From Schoenoplectus triqueter (Eukaryota; Streptophyta; Magnoliopsida; Poales; Cyperaceae): a DNA stretch of 32,456 nucleotides. The stretch is taken from assembly GCA_964058805.1 (NCBI GenBank), contig CAXKVV010001281.1, positions 1 to 32,456 on the forward strand, given 5' to 3'. The notes beneath the pieces are model-generated. The model had not been told where the DNA came from. It saw only the letters and a list, made by a program, of their open reading frames with translations, and searched no databases. This document shows, one piece after another, positions 20,153 to 30,741 of this stretch (positions are counted from its first letter, which is position 1; each line of letters opens with the position of its first letter). The position numbers and the translations under genes were made by a program.

Positions 20153-20819
20153 ACTTCAAGACAAGTCTGGAACACACTCAGTTGATTAAGAAGAAACTAC
20201 TATCACATCGAGTTCTAATCCAAGTGAATGAATGCCAGAGCCAGAGGTGAACTAGAACTAGTCTCATGAGGAAGAAGATCCATTTGCAAAATATTCAAAT
20301 TCATATATGTATAACTATGAAGGATATGGTTATATGTACCACCACTGTCAACATAACCTTTTAGGGAGTAAGTTCTTTAATTTTAATTTAAATATTTAAA
20401 TTTTAATTTTTTCAAATATACTAACATATTTTTAAGTTTTTTTAACTCTACTTATGTTTCTAACATAGCTGGTCCCAAATCTAAAAAAAGGAGGAAAAAA
20501 ATTGACAAACATAATATTTTAAGAATTACTATAAAAATATTTTAACAAATGTCCATTTTTTGATATTTTTTTCTAATTTTTATGCTTTATGGAATTTTTT
20601 ATTTTTTTTTTGAATTTTGCAAAATGCAATAATACACTATATAACATGTTTTTAAATAAAAAAAATCAAATTTTAATATTTAGTTTAAAAATTTGATATT
20701 TTATTTTCAATAAGTTATATTAAATAATTTAAAATACGTAAACGATTTCAAAAATTTTAAACTTTTATTTACAATTTTGGCATTTTTTTTTGTATTTTCT
20801 GGATTTTTAAAATCTTTGA
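20153..20819. other. AT-rich sequence after the hAT relic
   Basis: The first 200 bp could be the transposase 3' end (a Tyr-rich stretch near 20310). The remainder is A/T-rich with poly-T and poly-A runs. No gene or clear repeat. Confidence 0.45.
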
Positions 20820-21031
20820 CATGTTAAGACATATCATGTTAAAAACACGAATAATCATAATATGTTTGGACACAGTACACACAGCGTGCCTTATCCGTAA
20901 CGTGCCACAGAAGGAAATGATAACACGATAACACAATACGACACATAAAAATAATAATAATAATACGGTACGACACGATACGAACTCACAACATACTTTA
21001 TACAGTACAATACCACATGGCACGATTTAAA
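20820..21031. mobile_element. Probable hAT end with ACACG/GACACGATACG motifs
   Basis: Repeated short motifs (AACACG, GATAACACGATAACACAATACGACAC, CGGTACGACACGATACG) resemble the subterminal motif clusters of plant hAT elements. It could be the right end of the relic at 18694-20152 or a separate short hAT. No TIR pair or target duplication was identified. A short (AAT)n run interrupts it near 20947-20965. Confidence 0.4.
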
Positions 21032-21076
21032 ACAGTACTAAAGGCTAACTATTACATTAGAAGGAAATGACACGCT

Positions 21077-21345
21077 CTATTTACTAGAAGGTAGACCTAA
21101 ATAGACTTTTTTTCCCAAGCCAGATCTCTTTCTGTTATGATGGGGATTGCTGAAATTAAGTTCTGCCGCTAAGGTCTCTCCAGCCTCTCCAATCACAAAT
21201 TGAATTGGCTGGCACTCCCGGATTGACTGCTTTCTTTCACAACAAGCCAAAAAGATAAATGCTAGTTCATCAACCACTCAAAATTTCATTCAGCCATTCT
21301 TGTCCGACGCATACTTGCTCACCATCTCTAGCCAGCCATCAACGA
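21077..21345 (-). pseudogene. Unrecognised coding-like fragment
   Basis: On the minus strand a frame of 66 codons ends at 21077 (ELAFIFLACCERKQSIRECQ, then FVIGEAGETLAAELNF). It continues upstream in the same frame through two stops to DGWLEMVSKYASDKNG near 21345. Base composition is more gene-like than the AT-rich surroundings. I do not recognise the family. It may be a captured or decayed exon, or chance. No neighbouring exon with good splice sites was found. Confidence 0.25.
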
Positions 21346-21500
21346 AAATATTTTAACTTAAAATTCTGATAATATCAGTCAACTGGAGTATTCTCTCTCT
21401 CTCTCAGTCTCTCTTAAAATCAAAAGAAACCTAATGTATCACTATAAAACCATAGAGGAATGTTACACTCAAGTCTCAAATAAGACATTAAATATCATAA

Positions 21501-21722
21501 AGCTGTATGAAGATGTTAACTGATTCGCGAATTATACTTGTCTGATTGTAATATTCCTCAATGTGTTCTTTTGGTTATTAGATTTAAGCCTTATTGAATA
21601 ATTAAATAGCAAAATGCTGTATGAAGATATCAATTGATTCTCCAATTATACTTTTGTGGTTATACTAATCCTCAATGTGCTCTTTTGATAATTAGATTTA
21701 AATCATATTTGACTAATTGAAA
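21501..21722 (+). repeat. Direct tandem duplication, unit about 114 bp
   Basis: 21501-21614 and 21615-21722 share GCTGTATGAAGAT, TAACTGATTC/CAATTGATTC, ATTATACTT, CCTCAATGTG.TCTTTTG and TTAGATTTAA in the same order. The copies are clearly diverged, so the duplication is not recent. No function seen. Confidence 0.7.
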
Positions 21723-22850
21723 ATATAAAACCAATAGAACTGCGACAAGTTATTATTTTATGATGGTTGAATTATTTATGTTTGTTGTCAGAATCTTTAC
21801 AAAATATCACGGATCTAAATGATAAAATATAATATTTTCCATTCCTCTTTCTTCATTAGAATATTAATCTATGACTAATTGACTATGTGGACAATGATTA
21901 ATTGAGTTGTTGCCCTTGTGTTGAAATCATGTGGATAGTGTATGTTCTTTTCTCTACAAGATATGTTTGAATGGGTGATGAATGGTGCTAACTCCATGTA
22001 GCGGGTTATATAAAAAAAGTTATTTTTTGAATGGATGATTAGCAATTTGTAGTAGCTGCTAACTTTAATAAATTTATTTCTAATCCAAACATAGTTATGT
22101 CTTTACTAACTTCATTTCTAATTAAACATATATAGTTGCTAACTTTACTAAATTTTTTCTCCAAAAAAACCTTACTAATAAATTTCCAATCCTGACATTC
22201 CTGTGTTGTCGATGCTCATTGCATTACGTAACAAATGAAGAGCAAACCATTTCATCCAATAGAGAGAAAAATATAGAAAAAATGCAATGTAAGTTGTGTT
22301 TACTTCTTAAAAAGATAAATTCATATATTTATCACATATAATTCGGCATCAACTCTTTCGTTTCACAAAAGAAAAAATAATACATTCTTTTTCAAGGAGA
22401 AATAACTTGACATACGTTTATTTTGACAATTTTAGCAATACTTAAAAGTAAAGTCTAAATTTGAAATAGTAGGTTGTGATTTGCAAAACGAAATTTAATG
22501 CATCATTAACAGAACATTAAATGATTTGAAGTTCCATTAGTCTGAAATTAATGATCTTTAATTTATCATCGCAAAATATTTAAACTATTTACTTTTAATA
22601 GACCATCTACATGTCGTAACACGCCTATATATTTAATTTTAAATTTAACATTATTTAACCTAATTGTTTTAAAATTTTCAGAATAATCATGGACAAATAA
22701 TCAAACTTACTTATAAATTATAACTTATGGTCCAATTAGATGGAAAATAAAAAAAGTAGCAATAGAACTATAGAAACTCCAAATTTACGACCCATTGGAT
22801 CTCCACTCCCACGGTCCCACTCGACAGTGACAGTCGATAGGCATATTCTT
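21723..22850. other. AT-rich intergenic, nothing called
   Basis: No open frame, repeat or transposon end that I can support. The last few hundred bases are probably the promoter of the acyltransferase gene. Confidence 0.5.
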
Positions 22851-22869
22851 CTCGTTTCTCCTTTAAAAA

Positions 22870-23405
22870 CTACTTGAACGCAACGTCGCAACCTACATCA
22901 AATCTATACAATCGGACAGTCACAAATTCGCATCCATCTTCCTTTGCCTTTGAATATTCAAATCAATAGGATTGATCAAATTTGAAGATATAGTGGGATC
23001 ACAGGCGAGCGGAACTAAAAGCAAGAATCGGCGCAACTCGGACGGTGCTTCTTTTCCGATTCAAGCTTTCTTTCGCCCAAATTGCAGCCAGTTGGTTTGA
23101 AGAATCGCCGATAGGTTGCCCAAACCACGTACAAAAGCAACTTTGAAGGTAAGTACTTCGCGAAAAAGCAATAAGGGGGTGGCGGTGGGGGGAGGTTTGG
23201 TTCTCCTCTGGCCACCGCCTCACTCCACCTCTGGATCTGATTAGTGTTAGTTCGAGCCAGAAGTCCAAGTAGTTTGTATACCCAAATATGTTTTTTTTTA
23301 TCCTTGTTTAATTGCTGGTGACAGTGATCTATATATACTTGTTTATGTTCCCTAACGGAGATTTAATTTATTAAAAATCACGATTTGATTTGATTCAGTG
23401 CAAAA
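22870..23405 (+). other. 5' UTR and UTR intron of the acyltransferase gene
   Basis: The leader becomes gene-like in composition from about 22870. A splice donor TTTGAAG|GTAAGTAC lies at 23148/23149 and an acceptor TTTGATTCAG at 23398, seven bases before the start codon at 23406. The intron (23149-23398) is 250 bp, T-rich near its end, and contains GGTGGCGGTGGGGGGAGG. Minus-strand frames here (23015-23268) are shadows. The transcription start is not determined; TTTAAAAAC at 22862 is only a poor TATA candidate. Confidence 0.6.
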
Positions 23406-26400
23406 ATGAATGGGCGCACTTATAAACAAGTACAAGGTATTAATGGGAACCACCACCAAACTGAAGGAGGTCCCACAATTAGTCTGAATGAGCCACCACA
23501 TCACCGGCCCTTGACCCCACTGAGACGGATAAGAGGCATTATCTGCCTTTTTATCATACTGTCAACTGCATTCCTTATGCTAGTATATTGCGCCCCGACT
23601 GCTGCTGTATTCTTACGCTTGTTCAGCATACGGCACAGCCGTAAGGTGACATCCTTTCTCTTTGGCACATGGCTCTCACTCTGGCCTTGCCTTTTTGAGA
23701 AAATCAACAAGACCAAGGTGATCTTCTCGGGTCAAACTGTACCCCCTAAGGAACGGGTTGTGCTTTTTGCTAACCACAGGACTGAGGTCGATTGGATGTA
23801 CTTATGGAATTTGGCACTGAGAAAGGGGCGGTTGGGGCAGTTGAAGTATATTTTGAAGAGCAGTTTGATGAAGTTGCCTGTGTTCGGCTGGGCTTTTCAT
23901 GTCATGGAGTTTGTTCCAGTGGAGAGGAAATGGGAAATTGATGAGGAAATTATGAGGAACCGGATTGAAAAGTTTAAAGATCGAAGTGATCCTATGTGGT
24001 TTGCTCTTTTCCCTGAAGGCACTGATTACACGTAATTTACTGTTCGCATTTTTCTTATTTATGTTATAAAGTAAACACGTCAAAGTGAACCTTTGTCTGA
24101 ACACCAATTGTAAATGAAATCCATAGACCAACAAAAATTAATTTGATAGCTGCTCCCATGTGCTCCTATATTGTTTATGTTCTCATGTAGCGCTACTGGT
24201 GTTTGACCCACAAAGTGCAGCTTGTTGTAGTTAACTGGATGAAATTCGGATTATAAAAAAAATACCACATTGTACATTTTCCCCTTTATTTTGAGCTTTG
24301 GTTGAAACCACAAAAGACAAGATTTTGTAACTTGATCCTTTTACATGTTATAAAGAACACTTTATTTTTGTGCCCATATTTCAGTGAGCAGAAGTGTATT
24401 AAAAGCCAAAAGTACGCAGCTGAAAATGGTTTGCCTATTTTGAAATATGTTCTCCTTCCAAAGACGAAGGGTTTCAGCTTCTGCATAGAGGAGTTAAGGA
24501 GCTCCTTGGATGCCGGTTAGTTTGCCGTTTTTCTTTTTCACCCATTTAGTTATATTGAAAAGGATTTGAAAGCGTTTTGGTGTGCTTTGTTGGAAGCTTT
24601 TGCATGTTGGCAACAGGATTCCACATAAACTGTACTTAACCTTTTTATTTCAATATTGTTGCTTTTCTGGTTGTTAGAACTTAGAAGATATGGACAAGGT
24701 TAGTAAAGTCCCTCATTTGTGCACTGCTTTCTGTTTGAATTTACCAGTTGGAGTTTGTCCTTTTTCCATTATTGAGAATCAGGGGTTGGCACTTGGCACC
24801 ACGCCCCCCCCCCCCCCCCCATTCCTCCTCTGCCTTCCGCCCCTGTTAGAATGCCAATAGTTGAGTAAATGCCAGTTTCATACACTATGCTGGAATTAGA
24901 AACTTCACTCTTTACCCTATATACTAATTATGACCTTCTCCTTTGCTCTTCAAAAGTTACGTCCATAATGTCTCCATTTTTAATTAGGACTGGCACTTTA
25001 CCTGGTATTGATCTCACCAAATGGAAGTTTATCTAGTACACCTGTTCGTTCTGTCCCTGTTGAGAATGCCAATAATTGAGTACATGCCAGTTTCATACAC
25101 TATGCTGAATTAGAAACTTCACCCTTTATCCTATATACTAATTATGACCTTCTTCTTTGCTTTTTAAAAGTTAGGTCCATAATGTCTCCATTTTTAATTA
25201 GGACTGGCACTTTACCTGGTATTAATCTCACCAAATGGAAGTTTATGTAGTACACTTGGTTAATTGTAAATCTTCTCTTTTATTTTGTGGTATTGGGGGG
25301 GGGGGGGGGGGGCGGGGGAGTTTGGCATAAGGGGCTGCAGAGAGTTTTTACACCAAACCTTGGAAATGCATTTTATTATAATTTATAATTACTACCAAGT
25401 AACAAGGTAACTTATTCAGTGAGGATTTGGACTAAAGTGAAGTTAGGAAATCTAAGCGATTTTTCATCATACTATTGATTTTATTGAATGGATATTTTTG
25501 TTGTTTAGTGAGGATTTGGAAGCACATACAGACTGAGAGATGTAGTTAGCATTATATAGACAAATTTCATTAGGAAATAAAATGAGTTTTGGAGAATGAA
25601 GGGTACATTGGGGATAAAATAGTCAAACTAGTGAAATTAATGCATGGTATTTTGAAGGAGAATGAGATCCATGCCTGATTGGTTCAGTGTAACTAAAACC
25701 AATTCTCAAATAATGATACTTCTGATTTTTAAATAACAGAATTAAGTGGTTAGATATGTTGTAAAAAAATACAGAATGTGTGTACCAGAAAAGAAACATG
25801 TGCCATTTCAATTTTATTTTGGAATTTGCCAAGAGCTTTATAAGTCCCATATTTTGATGCCTTCGGAAACATTGGGCAGTGTTTGTCACCGAATATTTAT
25901 TTGCATTTGATCCCTTCTCTATTAAAGAACTTGGATTTTTGGGGTCACATGAGATATCTTAAGCTTCAAAGAAGTAGAATGAAATTTTAATCTTTTAGAG
26001 GTGGCGCCAGAAAGGCAGCAACTTGCTAAATAATAATGTCCAAAATGTTCAGGACTCAAACGCACTGAACATACAATCCAACTTTCTTTGCTGAATCCAC
26101 TTAACCATATTGCTCATAAAATAATGTATAAATAATTTTTTCCCTTGTATTTTGCAGTTTATGATGTTACCATTGCGTACAAGCACCACTTGCCTGTTTT
26201 TCTGGATAATGTCTTTGGTACTGACCCAGCTGAGGTACACTTGCACATACAGCGCATTAGATTAGATGAAATTCCAAGTTCTGAAGCTGAATCAGCCAAT
26301 TGGTTGATTGAGAGATTCAGGTTGAAAGATGAACTCCTCGCCAATTTCATTTCCACAGGACATTTCCCTAATGAAGGTACCGAAGGGGACCTTCCTACCT

Positions 26401-26594
26401 TGATGTGTCTGCTGAGGTTATTTCTTGTGATTGGGTTTACTGGTGTGATTGTTTATCTCACATTCTTTTGCTCAGTTTTGTTCAAAATTTATGTAGGATT
26501 GAGTTGTATTTTCCTTTCCATTATTACGCACTATGGTATACAAATGCCCCAATTACTTGGGCATAGAGCTGATTTACATGAGAAAAGATCATAG
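23406..26594 (+). CDS. 1-acyl-sn-glycerol-3-phosphate acyltransferase, LPAT4/5-like
   Basis: Exons 23406-24031, 24385-24515 and 26158-26594 join in frame (GATTACAC|GTAATT..TTTCAG|TGAG; GATGCCG|GTTAG..TTTGCAG|TTTATG) to give 397 aa, the usual size for this clade. The enzyme transfers an acyl group to lysophosphatidic acid to form phosphatidic acid in glycerolipid synthesis, probably at the ER. It shows the PlsC motifs: NHRTEVD (123-129, the catalytic NHx4D), a [19 protein letters not shown] segment (144-162) typical of this clade, and FPEGTD (202-207), the substrate-binding motif. A hydrophobic segment lies near residues 44-70 and two more near the C-terminus (about 338-385). The N-terminal 35 residues are polar and variable. 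All key residues are present. The plastidial and LPAT2 clades fit less well; LPAT4 versus LPAT5 cannot be settled here. Confidence 0.92.
24804..24820 (+). repeat. Poly-C run (17 bp)
   Basis: Uninterrupted C17 just before the tandem duplication. Runs like this can slip during sequencing, so the length is approximate. Confidence 0.85.
24841..25260 (+). repeat. Direct tandem duplication in the LPAT intron, period 214 bp
   Basis: 24841-25054 and 25055-25260 are close copies. Both contain CCCTGTT.AGAATGCCAATA, GCCAGTTTCATACACTATGCTG, CTATATACTAATTATGACC, CATAATGTCTCCATTTTTAA and GGACTGGCACTTTACCTGG. Differences are mostly single bases, so the duplication is fairly young. Confidence 0.9.
25295..25318 (+). 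repeat. Poly-G run
   Basis: Eighteen Gs, one C, then five Gs, starting 35 bp after the second copy of the duplication. With the C17 run on the other side, the duplication is bracketed by complementary homopolymers. Confidence 0.85.
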
Positions 26595-27382
26595 TTAATA
26601 TCAACTGCGATGTAACTAGGGATTTATTTTTTTTCTGAAAGAAATGTTAATGACCGATTTTTTTCCATTCTATAATTAAAAAAATCTTCTTTTTTCTCTT
26701 TTAATGAGCACACGCATACAAAATTACAAGTTGTTTATCTGGTCATGCTTCCAAATTTTGTAGTTACCTATGGATCATATACAATGAATGTCTTTCGGCG
26801 GAATAAATATATCCCATCTGTGATGATAGAACTTTGGGGTATTATGTGAATCGCTCTTTTAGTATATTTTTATTTCTACATAGTTATATATATGAGTTCT
26901 TTTAGCCTTGTCGTTAATTTCTTTTGATTTTTCTTATGAAAAACTAACATATATTTATTTTGTAAAGAACTTCTTTCAGATATTTCTTATAAAATCGATT
27001 ATGTATATATTTATATACAGAGAGTCAAAACAGACTATCATAGTATCATCTGTGATCTGTATTCATTGGTCTACATTTCTCAGTATAGCGTTAAAACTCG
27101 AAAACCACCGGGCCCATAATATAGTGTCCTTATTCACACAGGTCACAAAAATGATCAACTCGCCTCGATGAGAAGGACCAAAGTCCATCCGATCCGACTC
27201 CAAACACTGACAAGTGACAAATATCTCTCTTTTGATCTCTTCTAGCCTTCTAGGTGTTACGTGCCACCTGTACCCAAGATGTGCTATTACTTTTCTAATC
27301 CATGACAAGATAAGATACTTTGCATTTCGTTTGACATGTTTTTCTTTCCGCATTATGAAATATGGAGTAGAATAGCACTTCT
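26595..27382. other. 3' flank of the acyltransferase gene
   Basis: Probable 3' UTR and spacer. A less AT-rich stretch at 27090-27300 gives a 96-codon minus-strand frame (27063-27353) with no recognisable domain, so I do not call it. No transposon end identified here. Confidence 0.45.
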
Positions 27383-27694
27383 GTCAGCTTAACTAATTAT
27401 TTTTAAATTTTAATTTATCATGCTCATCAAATTATGCATATAAAAATCTTATAGGATACAAATATGTGGGGTGTTTCGAATTTTTTAAATCACTATTTTG
27501 AATTTTTAAAAATGATATGCAAACATTAAATATTTTATTATCATTCTGAGAGCTAATTTTTGAAAATAATAACTTATAAAACTCAAAATACCCTAAATTT
27601 TTATATCACATAAGGTTTTCATATGAAATATATAATGAGCATGATAAATCAATTTTTAGAGATGATTTAATGTACTTTTTGAGTTAAGCTCACG
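27383..27694. mobile_element. Fold-back MITE, about 312 bp
   Basis: The left end GTCAGCTTAACT and the complement of the right end GTGAGCTTAACT match. Pairing continues with AATTTATCATGCTCAT, a TCATAT/GCATAT block and AAAA.CTTAT, and the two inner halves also pair in part (TCAAAATAG/CTATTTTGA-like). No clear target duplication was found, so the superfamily is open. Confidence 0.55.
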
Positions 27695-28806
27695 GAAGGT
27701 CCCGTCAACTTAAACTCATGTTATTTTTACTCATTTATATTAAAATTAGCATATTCTTAGTTTGACTAGTAAATACATTATAGTTGTATATTTTGTGACA
27801 TTTTAATCAATAATAGAAAATAATATTATCAAAGCAACAAAATGCTTTGTTTTTACTAAAAGCAAGACAATTTATGTTTCTTTTAAAAAAAATCATACAA
27901 TGTTTCAAAAACAATAATCCTACAGATTAACTCAAGTCATAACATATTTGCAAAATATTCATTTCAAGCATTTGATAGAATTAAGTGATTTTTTTTACCA
28001 TTGCATCAATAAAATTATAAATTGATTAACCAATGCATTAATTAACGATTGAAACAATTTTGTATAGATAATTTGCCATAATATGGTTTTATTTAGGCTA
28101 AGGAAAAATATTGAATTTTCTATACCTTACAACAGCGAACCTCACTGCGTTAAAAAAGAATTACATCTTAAAAATCCCGAAATAAATTATGTTGTCCAAA
28201 ATAATATATTTCGACCATTAATATCAATATAAGATGACAAAAAAATACAATACCTTTCTTTTGACGATTTACATGTTATTGAACATAAAATAATATTTCT
28301 TTTAATGACTTATACAATTTTCATTTATTGTACGAACTAAAATATTTTTATTGTACAGAAAAAATAGGAAAAATTTTCATAGCGCAATAAAGTGTATTCA
28401 ATATGAGACTTGTTTTACTCATAATAATTAGAAAAACACCTAATACTTAAATATAAATATTAGAATGCTCACTCCTTTGTCCCCAAATTTTATCCCCATT
28501 AACTACTTTCTAATTTTGACTCATCGCTAAATTAAAATACTCCTTTTTCTTGACTGCAGGAGTGAGGGGAGGCATCCTTTGAGTATAATTAAGATTTACA
28601 TTCTTTTTTCAGATCCATCTTAAAAATTGCTTCTCTCTTTCTCGTCAATGATATTTTCTTTGATTCATCTAAAGCACTATGGCATTATGGCGAGGCGATC
28701 CGAAGGCGCAAGAACTCGAGGTATACTTTGATGATACAAGTTTAAGTCTAGAGATAATGGTGCTCAAGCATCACGTGGGGTCCAAAGAGCATGAGGTTCA
28801 CATCTT
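27695..28806. other. AT-rich intergenic with a small open frame
   Basis: No supported gene. A 50-codon frame at 28679-28831 (MALWRGDPKAQELEVYF..) has gene-like composition, but no homologue is recognised and no splice partner is clear. The stretch TTTGTCCCCAAATTTTATCCCC at 28478-28499 resembles, loosely, the ends of the 6912-9359 element. Confidence 0.4.
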
Positions 28807-28911
28807 CATGTGCCCTCAGTCACGGGCTTAATGAAAAATGATTTTAAAAAAAAAAATTCAATTGTTCCATGCGCCCTCAGACTCTCAATCACGGGCTTAA
28901 TAAGAAATGAT
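28807..28911 (+). repeat. Short direct repeat
   Basis: CATGTGCCCTCAG..TCACGGGCTTAATGAAAAATGAT (28807-28843) is repeated as CATGCGCCCTCAG..AATCACGGGCTTAATAAGAAATGAT (28868-28911). The second copy has an extra ACTCTCA segment. Two copies only. Confidence 0.7.
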
Positions 28912-28955
28912 ATATTTTTCTTTGTTTGACAATTTAATTGTTTAATGAGGCTCTA

Positions 28956-28956
<1 letters not shown>

Positions 28957-28993
<37 letters not shown>
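28957..28993 (+). repeat. (ATT)n microsatellite
   Basis: About twelve uninterrupted ATT units. Confidence 0.9.
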
Positions 28994-29729
28994 GGATAGA
29001 ATTTTTTTTAACGTTTTTGTGGGCAAGTTGGGTATACTAACCACCGATTTGATCTTTGTACATTGGTTTCATCTTCAATTTAAGGAATTGAGTTTCTATC
29101 TTCAATTTATATTATTCGTTATTAATCTTTTTGTTTAAACTCAGAACTAAATATTTTTTGTTGCAATCTAGACTTGAGAGCTTTTCAAGTCCGTATCAAA
29201 CGTTGATTTTTTTTTCGTTTTTCATTTGATTTGATTATATATACTTCGCCTCCTTATTGAAATCACATAAAAAAGTTGCAATACTAATGATTAATAACTA
29301 TATCAATGAATATAAATAAGATTGTCAGTTGCTATTAATGGATAATTATTTTTTATTTTTATATTTATATCAAGTCTTACATTATATAAAAGAGACGATT
29401 AATACTAATGATCAGTAATTAATATAATTGATATAAATAAGATAAGTAGAATTGATAAAAAAATAATTTAATTGATATAAATAAGATAAGTACAATTGAT
29501 ACAAATAAGATAAATGATAATTATTAGTACTTGAATTTAGATGCTGCAAAAAATTGATTATCAATGGCTTAATCATTTAGTATTAATAGCACCAATATTT
29601 AGTATAAATAGTAGACAAACCACTACTTTGGCTCTTGATAGTCAATTATTGGGGAGATGATTAATGTTAGTGATTCATAACTAAGATAATTGATATAAAT
29701 AGGATTATCAATAAATATAAGGGGAAGGG
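28994..29729. other. AT-rich intergenic with short repeated motifs
   Basis: Contains several copies of AATTGATATAAATAAGATAAGTA-like sequence between about 29420 and 29515 and scattered ATTAATACTAATGAT. No gene. Confidence 0.5.
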
Positions 29730-30095
29730 ATCACTTGACAATGGTTATCTTGACAATCTTGACAATGAATTTTCAAATAAATATGAAAAAAATATTAAAA
29801 ATAGAAAAAAACATTATGTTCTTCTATTTATAGATTGGCGGTGATTCAAATTTCATACAATTTTATTGTTTGATAGTCCATCAAAGACTGTCAAATTATA
29901 ACCGTTATAAATTATATAAAATTTTAATGGTCCTTGATGAAGTATCAAATGATAATGAAATTACATGAAATTTGAATCACTATCAATTTATAAGTAGAAG
30001 AACATATCCATAAGGTTTTTATATTTTTAACATTTTTTTAGTATTTATTTAAAAAATTATTGTCAAAATTATCAAGATAACCCATTGTCAAGTGA
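29730..30095. mobile_element. Fold-back MITE, 366 bp, nearly complete hairpin
   Basis: The whole element is an inverted repeat. The left starts ATCACTTGACAATGGTTATC; the right complement starts ATCACTTGACAATGGGTTATC. Pairing runs through AATTTT.AAATAAATA, a TGTTCTTCTA.TTATA block, GTGATTCAAATTTCAT, ATCAAA..CTGTCAAA and ATAACCGTTATAA at the centre. The repeated TTGACAAT near the left end may be part of the terminal motif. No convincing target duplication. It could fold as RNA into one long hairpin. Confidence 0.75.
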
Positions 30096-30555
30096 TGTTA
30101 AAAGTATATCAACTATTCTGAATTTGTAATGTTAAAAATAACGAACTACGAGGAGATTTTGCACAAGAAATTAGCAAAAAAAAAGTCCCCTTTATTTTTG
30201 ATGAAGTTGAATAAAAAAATTTATATTTCGTCTTTTTCTAACCAAGTACTTACATAAAGTAAGTTCAAAAAATCAGGCAAGATGTGATTCGTTAATTGAT
30301 GGGGAGAAGAACCAAACAAAAGGTATTTTTTCCAAAAAAAATGCTTTAAATTTTGATAAGGAAAGGTAATTTGCATAACTTTGCATTTTTAGTATAGAGA
30401 AAATTAATTAATTATCACTATAAAATTGAGAAATTGAAAAAATAGAATTTCAAAGTTAAACCTTAAAAAAAATCACTCTAAACAATATTTTATTAGAAAT
30501 TTGTCACTTTCATCTTGTAAGAGTAAATTTTAATGTAAAAATATATTATATCTCA
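30096..30555. other. AT-rich intergenic, nothing called
   Basis: No open frame, repeat or end motif that can be supported. Confidence 0.5.
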
Positions 30556-30741
30556 CATACCCTCTGCCACTGTTGTCATTGCCACTACCCCTCGTCGCTT
30601 ACTGCCGCTGCCCCCCTGCCGCCATCTCTGCTGTCGTCGCTGCTAACCTTTACTGCCTGTCTTTTGCCATGGCCCCTGCCGCCGCTACCCCTGCTGTTGT
30701 TGTCGCTGCCTTTGTTGCCACCATTGCTCCTGCCATCTGCT
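30556..30741. repeat. GC-rich GCC/GCT low-complexity tract
   Basis: A sharply bounded 185-bp island of GCC, GCT, CTG and GTT triplets in AT-rich DNA, ending exactly at the hAT terminus at 30742. It yields an Ala-rich 63-codon frame on the + strand (30573-30764), which I treat as compositional. It could be a fragment of a coding low-complexity region or a captured sequence. Confidence 0.6.

Larger units (their letters stand above)
24516..26157 (+). other. Large second intron of the acyltransferase gene
   Basis: A 1642-bp intron between exons 2 and 3. It contains a C17 run (24804-24820), a 214-bp tandem duplication, and an 18-base G run starting at 25295, so most of its length is repeat-derived. 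No gene lies inside; the minus-strand frame at 25623-25889 has no recognisable content. Confidence 0.75.

Noticed and set aside
27063..27353. 96-codon minus-strand frame downstream of the acyltransferase
   Set aside because: No motif, no splice context, and the composition is only slightly above background.
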